DNA from: Yponomeuta sedellus
Taxonomy: Eukaryota > Arthropoda > Insecta > Lepidoptera > Yponomeutidae
Length of the DNA: 64,000 nucleotides
NCBI GenBank assembly: GCA_934045075.1
Contig: OW203726.1
Coordinates: 7,090,860-7,154,859, forward strand
Direction: 5' to 3'
This document shows, piece by piece, positions 56,153 to 64,000 of this stretch. The notes below the pieces were generated by a model. It was not told the DNA's origin, made no database searches, and was given only the letters and a program-made list of their open reading frames with translations. Position 1 is the first letter of the stretch, and every line of letters begins with the position of its first letter. The position numbers and the translations under genes were made by a program.

Positions 56153-57367
56153 ATTGCAAACATACAAGGGTTGGTATCGAACTAAAAAGACTCCTAATCT
56201 GTGCATATAGGTTACTGAATACAAAGACTGACTGAATGCCAAGAAGAAGATCTTAATGATTTTATTGAAACATACCATATATATAGAAGTAATATTTGCC
56301 AATACTTCTCCAGGACAATACCCACTATATTTTATTGGATGTGTTTTGGCTAAATCACAGCTGCTAAAAGAAGATTAAAACTTGTTAGTGCACAGAAGAC
56401 GCAAAATACGAGACGTTTATTGGCAAGGAAACTCATTCCAATATGCAAAAGTTAACAATTCTCTTTTTTTTTTAAGTAACATACGAATTTATGACATCAA
56501 GTCTCAACGTTTCATCTTTACGACCTTTACGCTTCGTGTGATTTTGCAACTAAAATGTAAATATGATCCCGACATTAATTGTTAACAATAAACCATAATA
56601 TCTACATACAACATAAACCAGTGTCTACTTAGATACCTAACAAAATAAGAGAGAAAAAAATAATATAAAAATAAGACTTTGATAGTATTAACAAAATATT
56701 TTGTCCAAATCCAAAAGAAACTAAAAAACGTTAAACTAGTTAAGTTTTTACTCCATAAAAACATCAATTTACCCGGAACACATGCAGGCAAATTAAAGAA
56801 TGTGTCACATTAATTAGCGCCCAGCTTAATAATCAGTGGCGCATGTTTTCAGTATAATATGACACGCTTGAGGCGAGGTCAAGTAAGCAACTGTCTGCTG
56901 ACCTTTCCTTCCAGTAGGCAGTCTGACCAAATACGGTGCACGGAAAGTCATCGAGACCACATTCCTACAACACTTTTTTTTACAACTAGCTGACCCAGCG
57001 AACTTTGTACCGCCTAATAGTCGATTCTTTATTTATTTTTTATTTTTCTATCCGTAAGAACCACCCTCGTACTTCAAGGAATATTCTAAAAAAAGAATTA
57101 GCGAAATCGGTTCAGCTGCTCTCGAGATTTGCGCTTACCAACACATTCAGCGATTCATTTCTATATTATAGATATATTACTACAGACAGTAAACTTCGAC
57201 GCTTACACTAATAGTAAATCCTTTCACCACGATGGCTTGCCAGCGACACGCAAAGAAGAAGATTTGGTAGTCTACAGCAACAGCAGTAGAAATGATACTG
57301 CTGTTGCATTCCTATGTTACGCATTCCTAATTAATTAGTCATCTCTCGCGAAGAAACTCGAATCGCC
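55950..57367. repeat. Segmental duplication, copy 1
   Basis: 1418 bp nearly identical to 57879-59294 (offset 1929, then 1927 after a 2-bp AT difference near 56280). I see only scattered single-base differences (for example 56370s, 56608, 57005). It contains the end of the SINE inverted repeat, an RTE-like tail (56990-57165) and short non-conserved ORFs. It ends inside the hairpin aagaaactcg/cgagtttctt. Confidence 0.9.
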
Positions 57368-57374
57368 GAGTTTC

Positions 57375-57878
57375 TTATGTTAGAGCTAAACGTGTTTGTC
57401 AAAATAATTTATTTTATTTCAAAAGACGAGGCGCCTTATTGCTGAAATATCAATGTTATTTCCATTTTTATGTACTATAAAGTTCTCTCTGTCTATCTAT
57501 CTAAAAGCTGTCCGAGATGTAGACAACTTGCCTTGCTTTAGGCGCAAAGTATTGTGCTGGCTTGCTACAAAAACACGGAAACACGACGATTGAGATCTTT
57601 TTGTCAAAAACTGACTATTGGATAAGCGCTCGTGGCCTAGGCGAACCGAGTGATTGGAATCAATCACTTGGTTAAGCAACAACAGGCGCGCTCGTGGCCT
57701 AGGCGAACCGAGTGATTGGAATCAATCACTTGGTTAAGCAACAACAGGCGCGGTCAGGTACAGGATGGGTGAGCATCCCGTGACTACCGCTAGTGGCACT
57801 TTTCCGAGCGCTTCCGTGCTTCGCAAGGCACGTTAAGCCGTTGGTGCCGGATGTCATATAATGGCAGTCGTTAAGCCA
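57375..57878. repeat. Inverted copy of 54082-54585
   Basis: 504 bp corresponding base for base, without net indels, to the complement of 54082-54585. It includes the duplicated 5S-like head of the SINE at 53906-54334 (A-box-like GTTAAGCAAC at 57671 and 57733; GGATGGGTGAGC at 57763). Confidence 0.88.
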
Positions 57879-59294
57879 TGTCAGAGGCCTTATGGGCGGC
57901 TTAATAACTTCTCACAGTAAGGCCCGCCAGTGTCTTACAATCCTCCACCAACCCGGACTTGGCCCCCGTGGTGGAGTATGGCTTAACCTTCCTGAGATGC
58001 AGGAAGAGACCCGTGCCCCAGCAGTGGGGACATGCAAGGGTTGATATTGATATCGATAACTTAACTTTACCTTGTGACTAAATTGCAAACATACAAGGGT
58101 TGGTAACGAACTAAAAAGACTCCTAATCTGTGCATATAGGTTACTGAATACAAAGACTGACTGAATGCCAAGAAGAAGATCTTAATGATTTTATTGAAAC
58201 ATACCATATATAGAAGTAATATTTGCCAATACTTCTCCAGGACAATACCCACTATATTTTATTGGATGTGTTTTGGCTAAATCACAGCTGCTAAAAGAAG
58301 ATTAATACATGTTAGTGCACAGAAGACGCAAAATACGAGACGTTTATTGGCAAGAAAACTCATTCCAATATGCAAAAGTTAACAATTCTCTTTTTTTTTT
58401 AAGTAACATACGAATTTATGACATCAAGTCTCAACGTTTCATCTTTACGACCTTTACGCTTCGTGTGATTTTGCAACTAAAATGTAAATATGATCCCGAC
58501 ATTAATTGTTAACAATAAACCATAATATCTACATACACCATAAACCAGTGTCTACTTAGATACCTAACAAAATAAGAGAGAAAAAAATAATATAAAAATA
58601 AGACTTTGATAGTATTAACAAAATATTTTGTCCAAATCCAAAAGAAACTAAAAAACGTTAAACTAGTTAAGTTTTTACTCCATAAAAACATCAATTTACC
58701 CGGAACACATGCAGGCAAATTAAAGAATGTGTCACATTAATTAGCGCCCAGCTTAATAATCAGTGGCGCATGTTTTCAGTATAATATGACACGCTTGAGG
58801 CGAGGTCAAGTAAGCAACTGTCTGCTGACCTTTCCTTCCAGTAGGCAGTCTGACCAAATACGGTGCACGGAAAGTCATCGAGACCACATTCCTACAACAC
58901 TTTTTTTTACAACTAGCTGACCCAGCGAACTTCGTACCGCCTAATAGTCGATTCTTTATTTATTTTTTATTTTTCTATCCGTAAGAACCACCCTCGTACT
59001 TCAAGGAATATTCTAAAAAAAGAATTAGCGAAATCGGTTCAGCTGCTCTCGAGATTTGCGCTTACCAACACATTCAGCGATTCATTTCTATATTATAGAT
59101 ATATTACTACAGACAGTAAACTTCGACGCTTACACTAATAGTAAATCCTTTCACCACGATGGCTTGCCAGCGACACGCAAAGAAGAAGATTTGGTAGTCT
59201 ACAGCAACAGCAGTAGAAATGATACTGCTGTTGCATTCCTATGTTACGCATTCCTAATTAATTAGTCATCTCTCGCGAAGAAACTCGAATCGCC
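57879..59294. repeat. Segmental duplication, copy 2
   Basis: Counterpart of 55950-57367. It joins the inverted 504-bp block inside the shared SINE phrase tgtcagaggccttatgggcg. At its far end it departs from copy 1 within the hairpin loop (aatcgcc, then ctgtacgttg). Confidence 0.9.
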
Positions 59295-59544
59295 CTGTAC
59301 GTTGCGTGGGTTATATAGGAATAGGTTGTAACCATTGGTTACTTCTCTACCAACAGTGTCAATGAAACAACCATTAGCGTACTAATATGACTCCATTAAA
59401 GTACTATGCACTAGAGACAAGTGATTGTATTGTGTGGAAGTTATTGTTTGGCGTGTTTTCGTTAAACCGCAATGCAATAATTGAATGAATTGTGTTCTTT
59501 TCTTCATGTTATAGTTTTGTATTTCAATGTCATAAACGTAACAA

Positions 59545-60305
59545 TCAGCCTCATCACACTAGCGATCTGCGAGCGATTTGAAAGCGATGTTATTGCGGAG
59601 TGAGCCCGCCCCGATTGCGCAGCGAGTATACCACGACGACATCGCTGCGACGACGCTGCGCCATCGCGGCGGACTTGCGGCGTGCGACCCACGTTTTAGA
59701 CGCTGAAGCAAAAAATACATTGATCTGACGCGGAAACACTACTACAGCGGTTTGTAATATTTCATAAGGACACGCGATGCTGATACATATTTGTATATTA
59801 ACTGGTGTTGTCGTGATTATTTATTATGCAAAAAAGGAAATTACCTTAATTCCCGATATTTAACTTTTAAATCAATAGTCGCGATTAGACCCTATCTAAC
59901 TATGAAACATTACTGCTGGCTTTTTTTCTTCAAACATGCAGGAAACGAAAGCAAATACAAGTTAATGACGAAAATGGGAAGATTCATTATTAAGTAATCG
60001 ACTGGGAGAGAGCGACCACTATGATGATTATAACGGAAATATTTTTAATTTTAGTTAGTTAAATAACTTTGTTTCCATTGTATCCCCAACGGTTGTATAT
60101 CTAAACGATTCTATGTTCGTTTACATACGTATCTTTAATATGACACAAGTGGAGCGGGGCGGACTGTCGCCTGCGATTGCACAAAAAGGCATCGACAGTG
60201 ATAATCGTGGCGAGATCGTTGCGATCGCGCTGCGTCAACCGCGCAGTCGCGACGAGCTCGCTGTGCTATCGCTCGCTCTCAAATCGCTAGTGTGATAGGG
60301 CTCTA
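59545..60305. mobile_element. MITE with GC-rich ends
   Basis: Inverted ends atcacactagcgat (left, 59553-) and its complement (right, ending about 60296), both followed inward by GC-rich gcgagcgat-type sequence about 140 bp long. The interior (59700-60145) is AT-rich and includes the attatttattatgc fragment. No transposase. The target duplication is not clear and the superfamily is unassigned (hAT- or P-like MITE possible). Confidence 0.65.
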
Positions 60306-61960
60306 ACTTGACTTCATCAAGTTTTTAATTGAAATGCTGATGTTTCGCCTGCATTTTGAAACCTTTGAGCACGGTACAAAGAACTCTACTTTCATTAACT
60401 TTTTATTTTGCGCTGGAAATATATTTTTTAAACTGATTCATAATTGATAATGTTTTTTTATTAAAACCTTCTATTGTTGACAGCAATTTATCATATCAAT
60501 GGCCCTGATAAGATCAGATAACATATACATTATCAATTCAAACTGCTGACCTCATTCGGCGACATCCTTGCACAATTATTACGTTGATTAAATTTACAGT
60601 GAAATGTGATAAACACTCAAGTATTTATATGTTACTTCAAACAAAACCAATATAGCAGAAGCACGAGAGAATGGCATTATAGAATTTACTAGCACCAACA
60701 CAATAAAAAAAATATTTATTTATTACTGACCGTTTTTGCAAAAAAGTACTTACTAATCTCTCTATCGCGGTGATGGCGATTTTCAGGAGATCCTGTGATC
60801 GAGAACCTAACGCTAAAAACCCTTGATAGCATTTCTAGGTGGAATTGTTTTACACATAAACACGTCGACCACACATCAACCTTTACATATACAAACCCAA
60901 CTACGTTAAGCGCGATTTTGCAACAGAAATGTAAATGTATCAAAAGTTTACCTACGACTTTAGTTTGCATTATATATCCTATAGAAAAAAGAAAGAAAAT
61001 ACATTTATTGTAAAAGCAAGACACATCACTGAAACAAAATAAACAAATAAGTGAATACAGAATACATTATTAATGAATACAGAAAGACAGAAACAGAAAG
61101 AAAACAAATACACAACAGAAAAGATAAAAAAAAACCAGATTAAACATGTGTGATAAGGCCGGTCTGTACTTTTAGGTTAACAAATATCTTTGTAATTTAA
61201 ATTTTTATGTACCATAAAGTTTATATGTGTCAAATATTTTTTTTTATAGAAATGAAATCAGTATTTTAATTTTTTTTGTTCGATACTTTCCAGTAATATC
61301 GTTAAAACGATATAATATTTTTTTTCTGTTTATCAGTTGTTTAATGACTATTAGCTTTACAAGAACTCGTATATACAAAAAATAGACTGATGAACTATTA
61401 CTACGAGTAATTTAGTTAAGAGCAGATATTTACATATTTACAGCATAAGTGATATATAATAAGGTCGCAAGACCCGCTGCCATTGGGAGAGTATTAATTC
61501 AGAATACAATAAAGTATTCTCTATTTATCTATTTTGCTACAAGACAGCTACTCAGTATCATGCCGTTAAGAACATTCGTTTGAAACTGCTTGACATTTAT
61601 GACTGTGTGCTTGTTTAGTTTTGGATGTTCGAAAATCGACATTAAGTAATATTAACTTCTACTTCTAGCAAGATGATGTCGTGCAGTTAATAAATACTCA
61701 GACAATAGAGTTTTATGAAATGCACCACATCCACATCACAACAGACTCACTGCATGATTTATTTCAAGGTCCAATCACTAAGTGAGTTCCCTTTACGTTC
61801 TACATGACTATGACTCAATGTTTTCCCACATACATAGGCAGATACATGCTCGGATTTCCTCACTTGAAATGAAATGAAAAGGTTTTATTCAAAATAACGC
61901 AGAAACTGCGGCTTAATGAATGTTATAGTATTTTCTAAGGTTAACACGAGCACTAGACAT
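60306..61960. other. No gene seen
   Basis: AT-rich. A phrase like that of the SINE/LINE tails occurs at 61500-61530 (gaatacaataaagtattctc). No supported coding region. Confidence 0.45.
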
Positions 61961-62218
61961 AATTAAAACTGTTTCTATACGGATTTATGCTCGTTTATTA
62001 CATTTTTTAAATTTTCCAACGTTCCTATTTTGGAACGTAACTTCATAATTAACTTTTGTAATTTTTGCCGCGGGTAGTAAACTAACCGTTAATGCTTTCA
62101 AAAAGACGCCTACCACCTAAGTCATCCGAGACCACGGCACCTGTAAAAGTGCCGAAACGTTGGAAAATTGTAAAAATGTAATAAACGAGCATAAATCCGT
62201 ATAGAAACAGTTTTAATT
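61961..62218. mobile_element. Foldback MITE, 258 bp
   Basis: 63-bp inverted arms, 61961-62023 and 62156-62218, with one or two differences (aattaaaactgtttctatac outermost). The 132-bp centre includes the small hairpin cgttcctattttggaacg. No ORF. The target duplication is ambiguous because the tips are AT-rich (possibly TTAA). Confidence 0.8.
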
Positions 62219-62618
62219 AATGAATGTTACAATTCAAACTAGGTGTCCCTTTCAAAATCTAGATCATTTTGGAGAAAAAATAGACAAAACAACTCCATAC
62301 GTAGTCTTTTTAAAGTCCTTAATTAACAGAGTTTACATAATTATTATAAAACATAGAACTCATGCATTGTACTCATGCATTGTATTGGATTTAATTCCAG
62401 ACATCATTGTCATCTAAATAATACTTTATGTTCTAGTAGCCCTATTGGCACAAGTGTACTTAACACATTTTTTGAACCGCGTTTCAGGCAAGCTTCATAT
62501 CGCTTCAGGTATTTTATTATAGAAGCGTAGCTTGTTGTTAAATTCCTTCACAGCTAAAGTAGACGAAAAGTAGTATGTAGTAGAAAAATCTCGTGCGAGT
62601 GATGGTGTGTGAATAGGA
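62219..62618. other. No gene seen
   Basis: AT-rich; short ORFs only. Confidence 0.45.
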
Positions 62619-62938
62619 AATAGGTTTTTAAAATTGTCCTTAGCACGGGTTAGTGCATTAAAAATAATATAATCATGTGGGTACAGGGATACCATTCCGA
62701 TGTAAAAACCTAACTGCAAAGTAGGTACTCGGGGCTGCAAGTGATGCAAATCACTTCAGCCAGATGTCGCTGCCTGTACGTAATACAGAGAATATTGTAA
62801 GGAGGTTCGAAATTTCACTGATGCCGGTGAGTCACCCGGCATTAGCTCAGATGGAAAGAGCGCTCGTACGGATAGCCAGAGGTTTAGGGTTCGAATCCCG
62901 GCATGGGTGGAGTTTTAGCCTCTAAATAGGGTTTTAAA
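62619..62938 (+). repeat. tRNA-like SINE, full body
   Basis: A tail piece (ggtttttaaaattgtcctta; gcacgggttagtgcatt) is followed by a full body (ctaactgcaaagtaggtact; ctgcctgtacgtaatacaga; gaggttcgaaatttcactg). Then comes a tRNA-like part (cattagctcagatggaaaga; cggatagccagagg; ggttcgaatcccggcatggg) and ctctaaatagggtttt. Confidence 0.8.
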
Positions 62939-64000
62939 AATGAAAAACTTATAAACGTGCTTAATTAATTTTCGTACATTTTATAAATGCGGGTATTTGA
63001 CCTCATGGTAAGAAACAGATGATGCGTTTCAGTCTTAAGATTAGATAACAAAATGAAAACATCACTCGTTGTTTCTTTACTAGCTTTAAAGTAGATTGAT
63101 AGATTGTTGATTGTAGTACACTAGACTTCTACGGTCCATAAATTTCGTAGTAAGTGTTTTTGTTTTGCTACTGGTATTCATTTTAAACTAAGTGTGTACG
63201 TACATAATAGTCCAAACACATGTCTAGTCTAGTGAGGGGACACGGTCACCACCACCAAATTTAATAAATATAGGTAATACTTAGTCAATTTTGTTTTAAG
63301 TTTAAGAAACAATTATTAAGATTTGATTTATATGCATGTAATATAATTCATTTGGTAAAAAAAAATTTTTTACTTTAAATTTATCTGCATTCATAATAAG
63401 TAGGTACATACGAATAAAACAAGCGATCTCTCGCCATCAAACATAATAGTTTGGCGAGTTTTCGTGTTCTGTATCACATGTTTTATGTTATGTTATATAT
63501 AAAAATGGAAAAGGATTGCAGCAAATTAGATTTAACTACAGCAAGCTTTATTTTTTCTTTCATAAAATGTCTCCCCGAGTGAAGTTATCAGAGTCCAGAT
63601 GTCAATGGTCGAGTTGGCCAGGTCGAATCGTCTATTCTAAGTTGTTATGGTTGATTTGTTCGGGTTGAGTTGTCGAGTTCTCCGGATCGAGTAGTCCCAA
63701 CCTAATCGTTAGGGCCGAGTTGCCATAGAGATCCTGTCCAGGATCCTTACTACAACTCTACCTCGATTCGTCCAGGTAGAGTTGTAGTAAGACATCTCGT
63801 TTTCTTCGCGTTAGACCTAAGGCCGCATATATTTTTCCTTTGCTTGTTATGTTGGTATAACTGTGAAATTTATGCGGATACTTTCAGAACGTGTCGGTAG
63901 TGTCTCTTGTAAACAGTGAGTAAAACACAAGTTTCAAGTTCCCTTCGTGCGTTTCGGAGTGATTAGGGACCCGATTCTTTATTAGGGACAAAGGTTAATT
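62939..64000. other. No gene; hairpin near the end
   Basis: 63746-63763 and 63774-63791 form a perfect 18-bp stem (cttactacaactctacct) with a 10-nt loop, preceded by the small palindrome gatcctgtccaggatc. 63608-63720 repeats the phrase cgagttg irregularly. No coding region is seen. Confidence 0.6.

Noticed and set aside
56382..56791. Two small ORFs conserved at 58309-58718
   Set aside because: Their conservation comes only from the recent 1.4-kb duplication, not from selection.
57660..57780. Functional 5S rRNA gene
   Set aside because: Promoter boxes align with 5S but the flanking stems do not, and the sequence runs straight into a SINE body and tail found in many copies.

Overview
The window reads as repeat-rich nuclear DNA of a moth or butterfly (Lepidoptera). 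It is AT-rich and has eukaryotic splice signals but no bacterial-style gene packing. Its fragments resemble lepidopteran SINEs, RTE-type LINE tails, mariner, PIF/Harbinger and foldback elements. The species cannot be fixed from sequence alone. No complete host gene is visible. Only a few candidate host exons stand out, all on the minus strand: 8746-8927, 39175-39404, 41400-41485 and the long ORF 41538-42317. Exon 41400-41485 encodes a Cys motif like the N-terminus of PET/LIM proteins (testin/limpet/prickle group). Three of these exons end in the same splice phase.

Layout. 1-4.1 kb: an apparently intact DNA transposon (656-3092) with a single-ORF DDE-type transposase of the kind annotated DUF7869. 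It has terminal inverted repeats and clustered subterminal motifs and lies among foldback and SINE debris. 4.1-13 kb: mostly non-coding, with SINE fragments and one candidate exon. 13.1-13.7 kb: a tandem array of palindromic units. 14.7-20.1 kb: a nearly pristine DIRS-type tyrosine-recombinase retrotransposon on the minus strand. It has gag, RT/RNase H/methyltransferase-like and YR genes, 130-bp inverted terminal repeats identical to each other, and an internal complementary region that joins the complements of both ends. Its gag appears split by a 521-bp intron holding eight copies of a near-palindromic 13-mer. 20-31 kb: SINEs, MITEs and a decayed mariner (27764-29059). 32.5-34 kb: an internally deleted PIF/Harbinger with TAA target duplication. 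34-48 kb: SINEs, a palindromic satellite, CpG-rich stretches and the PET/LIM-like exons. 48-64 kb: repeats throughout, including a roughly 1.4-kb duplication (55950-57367 and 57879-59294) joined by a 504-bp inverted copy of 54082-54585.

Two short-element families dominate. One (about 365 bp, more than a dozen copies) has a head that aligns with 5S rRNA, including promoter-like boxes at exactly 5S spacing, and three copies are flanked by 12-13 bp target duplications; I read it as a 5S-derived SINE. The other carries a nearly complete tRNA cloverleaf with an implausible anticodon loop and occurs repeatedly in head-to-head snap-back form. The autonomous elements (DIRS, DUF7869-type) look young because their ORFs are open and their terminal repeats match. 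Mariner and Harbinger are dead.
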